A DNA stretch of 23,820 nt. Source: CAZMNY01 sp964635375 (GTDB lineage Bacteria; Planctomycetota; Planctomycetia; Pirellulales; Pirellulaceae). The stretch covers positions 1 through 23,820 of the forward strand of contig CAZWOU010000109.1 of NCBI GenBank assembly GCA_964635375.1, written 5' to 3'. A program made the position numbers and the translations under genes. Positions 1-7,792 of the stretch are shown one piece after another. Under the pieces are notes generated by a model that was not told where the DNA came from, searched no databases, and saw only the letters and a program-made list of their open reading frames with translations. Position 1 is the first letter of the stretch. Each line of letters opens with the position of its first letter.

Positions 1-20
1 AACGCGAAGATGAGGTGTAA
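1..20 (+). CDS. 3' end of an upstream gene (partial)
   Basis: The first 20 bases read, in one frame, as the tail R-E-D-E-V followed by a TAA stop at 18-20. The flotillin start lies only three bases after this stop, and its ribosome binding site (GAGG at 12-15) sits inside this tail. That arrangement is typical of a translationally coupled operon. In other genomes, flotillin/YqiK genes often follow a small NfeD/YqiJ-type membrane protein with an OB fold, so this could be the end of such a gene. That identity is inference from family context; six codons cannot identify it. Confidence 0.35.
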
Positions 21-23
21 GAA

Positions 24-2129
24 ATGTCTTTAATGTTCGCCTATGAGTATTGGCAATTGGGACTCGCTGCTGTTGTTATTGGAGCTATGTTCGTCATCGC
101 GGCGGGATTTGCACTCTCTCGATTCTATCGGAAGGTGGGGCCGGAACACGCGCTCGTCCGCTCCGGTTGGGGTGAGATTCGAGTCGCATCCGGCGAAGGC
201 ATGTGGGTGATTCCCATCATGCACCAAGTTGAAAGAATGGACCTCACCATCAAGCGCGTCGAGATAGCTAGAGACGGTCATGACGGCTTGGTATGTCAAG
301 ACAATATTCGAGCGGACATCAAAGTCGCCTTCTTCATCCGCGTCGACAATGACAAGGAAAAGATCAAGGAAGTCGCTCAGGCTATCGGCTGCCTCCGAGC
401 CTCCAAGCGAGAGACTTTGGTCGATCTTTTTGACGCCAAGTTTTCGGAAGCCCTGAAAACGGTTGGAAAACAGTTTGACTTCATCCAACTTTACGATGAA
501 CGCGATAGTTTCAAATCGCAGATTCTCCGCGTCATCGGCACCGACCTGAACGGCTACGTGCTCGATGACTGTGCGATCGACTACCTTGAGCAAACTCCCC
601 TCGAATTGCTCAATCCAAAGAACATTCTCGACGCCGAAGGCATCAAGAAGATCACCGACTTGACCTCCCGCGAAAAAGTGCTCGAGAACGAGATTACTCG
701 CGAAAAGGAAAAGGTTCTCAAGAAGCAGGACGTGGAAGCTCAAGAAGCCATTCTGGAACTCGAACGTCAGCGAGTTGAAGCCGTTCAGAAACAGGAGCGA
801 GAAATCGCCGAGATCACGGCTCGCGAGCACGCTTCAGCCCATAAGGTCGAGCAGGAGCAGCGATTGCTGTCCGAGAATGCTCGAATTCGCACCGAAGAAG
901 AGCTCGGCGTCGCCGAAGAGAACAAGTCTCGCCAGGTCCTCGTCGCCCTGCGGAACAAAGAACGCACCGACCAAGTTGAAATCGAACGCGTTCACCGCGA
1001 TCGGGAGCTCGAGAACACCGAACGTGATCGAGTTGTCTCACTGGCTCAGATCGACAAGGACAAGGCGGTTGAGGTCGAGAAGCGAAACATTCAGGAAGTG
1101 ATTCGCGAGCGAGTCGCGGTTGAGCGGGCGGTCGTCGAAGAGCAAGAGCGGATCAAAGATACGCAAGAGTTTGCCGGCGCCGATCGTTCCAAGCGTGTCG
1201 CCGTCACGTCGGCTGAGGAGCAAGCCGAGCAAGCCATGGTCAAGGAAGTGAAAGCCGCCGAAGCGGCCAAGAACGCGTCGACTTTGATCGCAGAGAAAGT
1301 AGTTATCGAAGCCGAAGCGCATCGCAAGTCGGCTGAGAAAGAAACGGCAGCGACCAAGATGTTGGCGGAAGCCACCCAAGCGGAACAAGCCGCCTTGGGA
1401 CTCGCGGACGCTCAAGTCGAAGTCGCCAAGGCTGATTCCCTCGAGAAGACCGGTACAGCCGAAGCAAGCATAATCGAGTTGAAAGCCGTTGCCGAGGCCA
1501 AGGGCGAAGAGGCCAAGGCCGTGGCGATCGAGAAGACGGGACATGCGGAAGCCTCCGTCATGAAACTCAAGTTCAGCAGCGAAGCGAACGGCATCGAAGA
1601 GAAAGCCGAAGCGATGAAGCTGTTCGACGGTGTTGGGCGAGAACACGAAGAGTTCAAGATTCGCCTCAACAAAGACAAGGACATCGAGATCGCTGCGATT
1701 CATGCTCAACAAGAGATCGCCTCAACCCAATCGAATATCGTCGGCGAAGCACTCAAGAGCGCCCGCATCGATATCGTCGGCGGCGAGACTCAGTTCTTCG
1801 ACAAGATTGTCGATTCGATCAAGGGCGGAAAGGCCGTGGACCGGTTTATCCAGAACAGCGAGACCTTGACCGACGTGAAGAATACGTTCTTCAACGGCAA
1901 CCCCGAGTACTTCCGCGACAAGGTGAATGAGTTGGTTGATCAGTTCAACTTGAGCACCGACGATGTCAAGGACCTCTCGATCGCAGCGTTGATCGCTCGC
2001 CTGACCGGACTGGCCGGCAGCGACGAAGCGCGAAGCGAACTGCATAACCTGCTGCGTTTGGCCCAAGGCGCTGGCGTCGCAGAGAACCGCGTTTCCACCT
2101 TGAATATCGGTTCGAAGGAGAATGCCTAA
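24..2129 (+). CDS. Flotillin-like SPFH-domain membrane scaffold protein (YqiK/flotillin family)
   Basis: This 701-aa protein has the flotillin architecture. A single hydrophobic anchor spans about residues 12-32. An SPFH/band-7 domain covers about 33-205 (YRKVGPEHALVRSG and VASGEGMWVIPIMHQVERMD are characteristic). A very long Glu/Ala/Lys/Arg-rich coiled coil covers about 209-580. A C-terminal region follows, containing the flotillin-typical ARIDIVGGE (about 580) and an alpha-helical tail. Flotillins form large oligomers on the inner membrane face and organise membrane microdomains. At 701 residues it is longer than a typical bacterial FloT of about 500, mainly through the coiled coil, which includes a 29-residue tandem repeat (474-502 and 503-531, both starting EKTG). 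The ATG is preceded by GAGG with an 8-base spacer. The next gene downstream, on the same strand, is a DUF3686 ATPase, which suggests a joint role. The cargo and trigger are not evident. Confidence 0.9.
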   Translation: MSLMFAYEYWQLGLAAVVIGAMFVIAAGFALSRFYRKVGPEHALVRSGWGEIRVASGEGMWVIPIMHQVERMDLTIKRVEIARDGHDGLVCQDNIRADIKVAFFIRVDNDKEKIKEVAQAIGCLRASKRETLVDLFDAKFSEALKTVGKQFDFIQLYDERDSFKSQILRVIGTDLNGYVLDDCAIDYLEQTPLELLNPKNILDAEGIKKITDLTSREKVLENEITREKEKVLKKQDVEAQEAILELERQRVEAVQKQEREIAEITAREHASAHKVEQEQRLLSENARIRTEEELGVAEENKSRQVLVALRNKERTDQVEIERVHRDRELENTERDRVVSLAQIDKDKAVEVEKRNIQEVIRERVAVERAVVEEQERIKDTQEFAGADRSKRVAVTSAEEQAEQAMVKEVKAAEAAKNASTLIAEKVVIEAEAHRKSAEKETAATKMLAEATQAEQAALGLADAQVEVAKADSLEKTGTAEASIIELKAVAEAKGEEAKAVAIEKTGHAEASVMKLKFSSEANGIEEKAEAMKLFDGVGREHEEFKIRLNKDKDIEIAAIHAQQEIASTQSNIVGEALKSARIDIVGGETQFFDKIVDSIKGGKAVDRFIQNSETLTDVKNTFFNGNPEYFRDKVNELVDQFNLSTDDVKDLSIAALIARLTGLAGSDEARSELHNLLRLAQGAGVAENRVSTLNIGSKENA

Positions 2130-2146
2130 CGGCTCGTTCTTCTCAC

Positions 2147-2194
2147 GCGAACCGCCCGTGCTGCTCAACACACTTGAAGGCCGGGCGGGTTCGC
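2147..2194 (+). terminator. Stem-loop downstream of the flotillin gene
   Basis: The arm GCGAACCGCCCG (2147-2158) pairs with CGGGCGGGTTCGC (2182-2194), leaving one bulged G. A smaller TCAA/TTGA hairpin (2165-2168 with 2174-2177) nests in the loop. It begins 18 bases after the stop codon. No run of T follows, so it could be a partial or Rho-assisted terminator, or an RNA-stabilising element between flotillin and ATPase in a shared transcript. The structure is visible in the sequence; its function is inferred. Confidence 0.4.
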
Positions 2195-2367
2195 AACGGG
2201 AAGATTCTTGTCGATTGGCGCTCGCCGCGTTGCTCGCGACGAGTTAAATGTCCGGCGAACCGCGACACTTGGCGCGGGCCTGCCGGCCTCGATCGCAATA
2301 GTACTTAGCCGGCTCCATTCCTATTTCGTATGCAGAGCATTCAACGTGGCTTGAGAGGATCGACACT

Positions 2368-5300
2368 ATGGCGCAAGCTGACACCACGCCTGACGCCGCG
2401 CCGGAAATGGAACTGGAGGGCGGCACCTACGAGATCATCCGCAATCGGTTGGCCAATTTTGGCGACGATTTGCGGCAACGCCTGACACAGCTCAACGGGG
2501 CCCGTAAGGACGTCTTCGGCGCCATCGACACGAAGCTGTTGGGCACCGAGAGAATCACGACCGATAACAACTGCGTGCCGCGCGACATGTTTGCGGTCGG
2601 TTCAAAGTTCGTTTTCGGCTACAACGTGCATATCGGCTTGAAGTCCGAAATCTCGTTGGAAGACGTCTTCGCCGTCTATGAGTTTCGCGATCACACGTTT
2701 CATCAACAGCCACTCAAGCTACTCGGCGACGAACGGTTCAATCGCGATTTCCACGAAGTCTACAAGTACTACAAGAACGCGACGTTCGCCAAGTTCTTCC
2801 TGCAGGGCCCCTTCGTCTACATGGTCTTCCGTGTCGGCCGAGCGACGAGCGACATCAAGGCGCTAAAATGGCGATTCAACGGCGACCAACTCGTCTATGT
2901 TGATAACCGCAGCGACCACGAAGTTCGCTTCCCGCCCCAACATGAATTCGAATGGCAGCGAACCCATCGCGATCTACACCAACACGGCGTCCACCCTCAC
3001 ATCTCGATCGAAGATCGAGTCTTTGTGGAGACGGTTGGTGGCGACCTGACAATCAAGGTCGAAGACAACACCGATTCGGGCGAGGGAATCTACGCCGAGG
3101 ATGTGGACCACAAGGATCAGACGCTCGACGACGCTGAGATCTACTACGCGATCGTGGGCAACCTGATCCTGCTGAAGATTCGCCCGTATCAAGAAGACAC
3201 CTTTCGCTACATTGTCTTCAACGAAAAGACTCAGCACGCGCGCCGCGTCGATTCGGTCGAGCAAGCCTGCGTGCTGCTCCCCGATGATCACGGTTTGATC
3301 TTTTCCAACGGATATTACCTGCAGACGGGTGAGTTCAAGACATTTGACAGCGACGTCACCAACATGCTATTCGAGCGGCGTGTGGCGGCTTCGAACGGCG
3401 AGGACTATCTCTACTTCTTCTACAACCGCCAGTCGGGCGTCTCGACTCTGTTGGAGTACAACCTGATCGAGCAGCGAGTGCGAACGCCGCTCGTCGTCAA
3501 TGGATCGACCATGTTCGAGGGCGGCGAACTGGTTTGCTTTAAGGCCCGCGACGACCCTCAGAAACACCACGCTGTTCAGATTTGGCAAACTCCGTATGTC
3601 GGGGAAGACATTTCCCACACGGAACACACTGACTCGTTTCTCTACAAGATCGGCAACAAAGATCTCGTGCGCGGCATGGCGGAGTGCCACGAAGTCCTCA
3701 ATTTGATCGACAAAGAGGATGCCTACGCCGGGCTGTACATCGACTTGGCCAAGAAGTCCGGCGATGTGGCCGACTCGTATTTCTGGGCTTCCAGCGAAGA
3801 CTGTTTCGACCTCAAGGATCCGCTGACCAAGATCAAAGGCGCCGCCGACGCGGCGATTGAGGAATTCGACAAGGTCGTTCGCGTTCGGCAGAACACGGCT
3901 GACGAGACGAAACGAGTTCGCGCCAGCGCGGACGAGATCTCCGCGGCCCTGCACCGTAAACGATTTGACCACATCAATGATTTCGTCAGTTCGCTAGGCG
4001 ACTTGCGCAAGGTTCGCGGCGAAATTATCACGCTTCGCGAATTGCGGTACGTTGACCTGGAACTCGTCGACAAACTCGAAGAGACAGTCGCTGAGGACGC
4101 GGACAAACTGGCTGGCCGGTGCGTCGAATTCCTGCTCCGCGAAGACTCGCTTCAGCCCTACGTCGATAAAGTCGAGGCCGAGAAAGCGGGCATCGATGAG
4201 CTGACCAAGGTCACTGACGCCAAGGCGTTGAGCGAGTCGATTGACGGCAGTTCCGCCGAACTGGAAATGCTGATCGACATCGTCAGCAATCTGAAGATTG
4301 ACGACGCCACCCACAGAACGTCGATCATCGATAACATCTCAGTCATCTTTTCCTCAGTCAACCAAGCGCGGGCCGCGCTAAAGAACAAGACTCGCGAACT
4401 CGCTTCAGTCGAGGGCATCGCCGAGTTCGGTTCGCAACTCAAACTGTTGAACCAAAGCGTCGTCAACTACCTCGATGTCTGCGACACGCCCGAACGCTGC
4501 GAAGAATTCCTCACCAAGGTCATGGTGCAGCTTGAGGAGTTAGAAGGCCGCTTTGCCGAGTTTGACGAGTTTGTTGAACAGCTGACCGAGAAGCGCGAAG
4601 AGGTCTACAACGCGTTCGAGTCGCGCAAGCTGGCGTTGGTGGAGAAGAGGAACAAGCGGGCCAACGCGTTGATGAGCGCGGCCAACCGAATCCTCAACGG
4701 CGTCAAATCGCGTGTTGAGAGCTTCGATTCGATCAACGACATCAACGGCTACTTCGCCGCCGATCTGATGATCGAAAAAGTCCGAGACATCGTTAAGCAA
4801 CTCGATGAACTGGACGATTCCGTCAAGGTCGACGACATTCAGAGCCGGCTCAAGTCGATTCGCGAAGACGCGGTTCGGCAGCTCAAGGATCGGCAGGATC
4901 TGTTCGTTGGCGGCGAGAATATCATCAAGTTTGGCGATCAGCACTTTACCGTGAACGTGCAAGATCTCGACCTAACCCTGGTCCGTCGCGACGGCGAGAT
5001 GTGCCTGCACTTGACCGGCACGAACTTCTTCGAACCACTCGATCATGTGGAACTCAACGATTGTCGCGACGTCTGGGATCAGGAAGTAATCTCTGAGAAC
5101 CGCGAAGTGTATCGCGGCGAGTTTTTGGCCTACCAACTGTTTCGCCAACTGACGAGCAGTGACGGCGAAGTCTCGACAGACGACCTTTTGCGGATGGATG
5201 AAAAAGAGCGTCACGCGTTTGTGCAGAGTTTCATGGGGCCGCGATACAACGAGTCCTATGTTAAGGGCGTTTCGGACCACGACGCGATCGCGATGCTCAA

Positions 5301-7776
5301 GCCGTTGCTGGAAATGCACTCGGGAATCGGCAAGCTGCGTTACCACGCGATCTCACGGGCCTTAGCCGCCGTCTTTTGGAACCTGTGGGACGATGCGGAA
5401 AACAAGGTCTCCCTGCNNNNNNNNNNAGTCTTCCCCGGAACGGATGAATCGGCAAAATACATCGCCGTCCTCCGCGAAGCGATCAGCCAGTTCGTCGCCG
5501 GCACGACGACGTTCGACAAGTTGTACGTCGAGGATGCGGCCCGCTATCTCTTCGAAGAGCTGCAGACCGGCGAGTCATTTGTCGTCAGCCGCAACGCCGC
5601 CAACCTGTTTGAGTCGTTTCATGGCCAGCTTCGCTCGTCCGGATCAGAAGGCGCGTTCCAGGACTCGGCGGCTGCGGTCAAAGGCGATCCGCACAGCCGA
5701 TACGTGCTGATGCAGGATTGGGCAAAATCGTTCGTCAATCAAGAAGTCACGGACTCCAATGAGCAAGATTTTGTCGACGAACTAGCGAGACTGTTGGACG
5801 TCGGCGAGGTTGATCCCACCTTGATCGTTGAGGGCGATGTCGCGACCGAGATCAAGGGACTCGTCGGCTCGCACTCCGTTATCGAGTCCGGCGAATACTA
5901 TCTGCACTACAACCACTTTCATCGCAAACTGACCGACTACATCGAGACCGACGCCCCTCGTTTCCAGCGTTACGTTGAACTGAAGCATGAAGTGGTCGAG
6001 CAGTCGCGAGAGGAGATGCGGCTTGAGGAATTCAAACCGCGAGTGCTGACCTCTTTCGTCCGCAACAAATTGATCGACTCCGTCTATCTCCCACTGATCG
6101 GCGACAATCTCGCCAAACAGATGGGCGCCGCAGGTGAGCAAAAGCGAACGGACCGAATGGGCTTGCTGCTGCTGATCTCGCCTCCGGGTTACGGCAAGAC
6201 CACGCTGATGGAGTACATCGCCAATCGGCTGGGCATTGTGTTCATGAAGATCAATGGTCCCGCCATCGGCCACCAGGTCACCTCGCTCGACCCCAACGAA
6301 GCGCCCAACGCCGGAGCCCGCGAAGAGATCGAGAAGCTGAATCTGTCGCTTGAGATGGGCGACAACGTGATGATCTATCTGGACGACATCCAGCACTGCA
6401 ATCCCGAGTTCTTGCAAAAGTTCATCTCGCTCTGCGATGCCCAACGCAAGATCGAAGGCGTCTACAAAGGCCGCACGAGAACCTACGATTTCCGCGGCCG
6501 CAAAGTGGCCGTTGTGATGGCGGGAAACCCCTACACCGAGAGCGGCGAGAAGTTTCAAATCCCCGATATGCTCTCCAACCGAGCCGACATCTACAACCTG
6601 GGCGAGATCATTGGCGACTCGGCCGGACCGTTTGAATTGAGCTACTTGGAAAACTCGCTGACAAGCAACCCGATACTCAACAAATTGGCCACCCGCAGCC
6701 AAGCTGATGTTTACAGCATCATTCAGATGGCGGAGCGAGATACACGCGAGGGAATCGAACTGGAGGGGAGCTACTCGCTGGAAGAGCTCAACGAGTTCGT
6801 GGCGGTTATGAAGAAACTGCTGAGGATCCGCGACGTCGTCTTGCGCGTCAATCAGGAGTACATTCGCTCCGCCGCGCAGGCTGACGAGTACCGCGTCGAA
6901 CCGCCGTTCTTGCTGCAGGGATCGTACCGAAACATGAACCGGATGGCCGAGAAGGTCGTGCCGATCATGAACGATGAGGAACTGGAATCGCTGATCCTCT
7001 CAAGCTATGAGAATGACGCCCAAACGTTGACCTCAAACACGGAATCGAACTTGCTCAAACTGCGCGGAATGCTCGACATTCTCACGCCTGAAGAGCAACA
7101 GAGATGGGACGACATTTGCCGAGCGTTCAAGCAGAACGTGAAAATGAAGGGCGTTGGGTCGGACGACAAGTTCGGTCAGGTGCTTGTGCAAATGGGTTCC
7201 TTCACAGACGGCTTGGAATCGATCCGCCGCGCAATGGCCGACGGCATCAAGGAACTCACTCAAGAGGATGAGATCGACGACAGCCAGCCTGAGCCGGTCG
7301 CGCTGCTTGTTGGACAGTTCGAACAGTTGAGAGCGAGCCTGGACAACATTCACCAGTCGGTCTCCGAAGGCCCCATCGAAGCGATCGAGCAATTGGCCCA
7401 AACGCTGCGGGAAAACGCGCCCGCAATCACCGCCGCAGCCGAACAACAAGAAGACCCACAGCCCAGTGAGCGCGATCCGATTGAACAAGCCCACGACGGG
7501 ACAACGCCGATGCATCGGATCACCGTTCAGCACAAAGTGCCCCGGAGCATTCTAGAAGTCGTACGCAGCCAGTTTGAGCTGATGCACAACTGGCTCAAGC
7601 CGATCATGGGCGCCGTCCACGATCAACGATCCGATATCGCTCAACTTCGCCAGTCGGTGGAAGATTGCATGACCCAATACGCCGACCTGCTCGGCGATTT
7701 GGAAGATGCAAAGAAGCCCCCGAGAAAGCCCCCGAAAGCAAAGCCGGCAAAGAAGCCTGGAACGAAAAGAAAATAG
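2368..7776 (+). CDS. Giant DUF3686-family AAA ATPase ('DNA repair ATPase' family)
   Basis: This 1,802-residue protein matches the DUF3686 family, which databases label an ATPase involved in DNA repair; I know of no solid experimental basis for that name. The N-terminus carries the family signature around residues 17-100 (LEGGTYEIIRNRL, ITTDNNCVPRDMF, FGYNVHIGLKSE). A beta-rich repetitive region follows to about 410. Charged helical, coiled-coil-prone sequence runs from about 485 to 880, then a mixed region. The AAA module starts near 1250: Walker A PPGYGKTT at about 1272-1279, Walker B IYLDDIQ near 1336-1342, sensor-1 Asn in VVMAGNPYTES at about 1387, and a likely arginine finger in LSNRADIYNL near 1405. 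The C-terminus is a Lys/Pro-rich basic tail. The start is supported by GAGAGGA (2353-2359) eight bases upstream. Ten N bases at 5417-5426 interrupt it (residues about 1017-1020); the frame is open on both sides. The flotillin gene lies 238 bases upstream. Confidence 0.88.
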   Translation: MAQADTTPDAAPEMELEGGTYEIIRNRLANFGDDLRQRLTQLNGARKDVFGAIDTKLLGTERITTDNNCVPRDMFAVGSKFVFGYNVHIGLKSEISLEDVFAVYEFRDHTFHQQPLKLLGDERFNRDFHEVYKYYKNATFAKFFLQGPFVYMVFRVGRATSDIKALKWRFNGDQLVYVDNRSDHEVRFPPQHEFEWQRTHRDLHQHGVHPHISIEDRVFVETVGGDLTIKVEDNTDSGEGIYAEDVDHKDQTLDDAEIYYAIVGNLILLKIRPYQEDTFRYIVFNEKTQHARRVDSVEQACVLLPDDHGLIFSNGYYLQTGEFKTFDSDVTNMLFERRVAASNGEDYLYFFYNRQSGVSTLLEYNLIEQRVRTPLVVNGSTMFEGGELVCFKARDDPQKHHAVQIWQTPYVGEDISHTEHTDSFLYKIGNKDLVRGMAECHEVLNLIDKEDAYAGLYIDLAKKSGDVADSYFWASSEDCFDLKDPLTKIKGAADAAIEEFDKVVRVRQNTADETKRVRASADEISAALHRKRFDHINDFVSSLGDLRKVRGEIITLRELRYVDLELVDKLEETVAEDADKLAGRCVEFLLREDSLQPYVDKVEAEKAGIDELTKVTDAKALSESIDGSSAELEMLIDIVSNLKIDDATHRTSIIDNISVIFSSVNQARAALKNKTRELASVEGIAEFGSQLKLLNQSVVNYLDVCDTPERCEEFLTKVMVQLEELEGRFAEFDEFVEQLTEKREEVYNAFESRKLALVEKRNKRANALMSAANRILNGVKSRVESFDSINDINGYFAADLMIEKVRDIVKQLDELDDSVKVDDIQSRLKSIREDAVRQLKDRQDLFVGGENIIKFGDQHFTVNVQDLDLTLVRRDGEMCLHLTGTNFFEPLDHVELNDCRDVWDQEVISENREVYRGEFLAYQLFRQLTSSDGEVSTDDLLRMDEKERHAFVQSFMGPRYNESYVKGVSDHDAIAMLKPLLEMHSGIGKLRYHAISRALAAVFWNLWDDAENKVSLXXXXVFPGTDESAKYIAVLREAISQFVAGTTTFDKLYVEDAARYLFEELQTGESFVVSRNAANLFESFHGQLRSSGSEGAFQDSAAAVKGDPHSRYVLMQDWAKSFVNQEVTDSNEQDFVDELARLLDVGEVDPTLIVEGDVATEIKGLVGSHSVIESGEYYLHYNHFHRKLTDYIETDAPRFQRYVELKHEVVEQSREEMRLEEFKPRVLTSFVRNKLIDSVYLPLIGDNLAKQMGAAGEQKRTDRMGLLLLISPPGYGKTTLMEYIANRLGIVFMKINGPAIGHQVTSLDPNEAPNAGAREEIEKLNLSLEMGDNVMIYLDDIQHCNPEFLQKFISLCDAQRKIEGVYKGRTRTYDFRGRKVAVVMAGNPYTESGEKFQIPDMLSNRADIYNLGEIIGDSAGPFELSYLENSLTSNPILNKLATRSQADVYSIIQMAERDTREGIELEGSYSLEELNEFVAVMKKLLRIRDVVLRVNQEYIRSAAQADEYRVEPPFLLQGSYRNMNRMAEKVVPIMNDEELESLILSSYENDAQTLTSNTESNLLKLRGMLDILTPEEQQRWDDICRAFKQNVKMKGVGSDDKFGQVLVQMGSFTDGLESIRRAMADGIKELTQEDEIDDSQPEPVALLVGQFEQLRASLDNIHQSVSEGPIEAIEQLAQTLRENAPAITAAAEQQEDPQPSERDPIEQAHDGTTPMHRITVQHKVPRSILEVVRSQFELMHNWLKPIMGAVHDQRSDIAQLRQSVEDCMTQYADLLGDLEDAKKPPRKPPKAKPAKKPGTKRK
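5417..5426. other. Assembly gap (10 N)
   Basis: Ten consecutive undetermined bases lie inside the DUF3686 ATPase gene. The flanking sequence is open in the same frame when the run is counted as exactly 10 bases. If 10 is a placeholder length, the true gap must be 10 plus a multiple of three for an intact gene, so some residues around 1017-1020 may be missing or miscounted. Confidence 0.97.
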
Positions 7777-7786
7777 CTCGGCGAGC
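7776..7786 (-). terminator. Short hairpin in the convergent intergenic space
   Basis: The palindromic GCTCGGCGAGC occupies most of the 16 bases between the two convergent stop codons. Read on the minus strand it is followed by TATTTTCTTTTC, so it could serve as a weak intrinsic terminator for the sigma54 activator gene. The usable stem is only 4 base pairs with a 3-base loop. The T-rich tract also codes for the basic tail of the ATPase on the other strand, so coding constraint may explain it. Confidence 0.3.
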
Positions 7787-7792
7787 AAAACA

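Noticed and set aside
2268..2285. TTGGCGCGGGCCTGCC upstream of the ATPase gene, resembling a sigma54 promoter
   Set aside because: The GG and GC elements are 11 rather than 12 bases apart and the -12 TTGC is missing, so it should not function with sigma54.
5782..6702. 306-codon open frame on the minus strand inside the ATPase gene, and similar long antisense frames (30-830, 1038-1712, 3367-3972)
   Set aside because: They lie opposite conserved coding sequence, including the Walker motifs and the flotillin domain. They have no family character; such frames are common opposite GC-rich genes.
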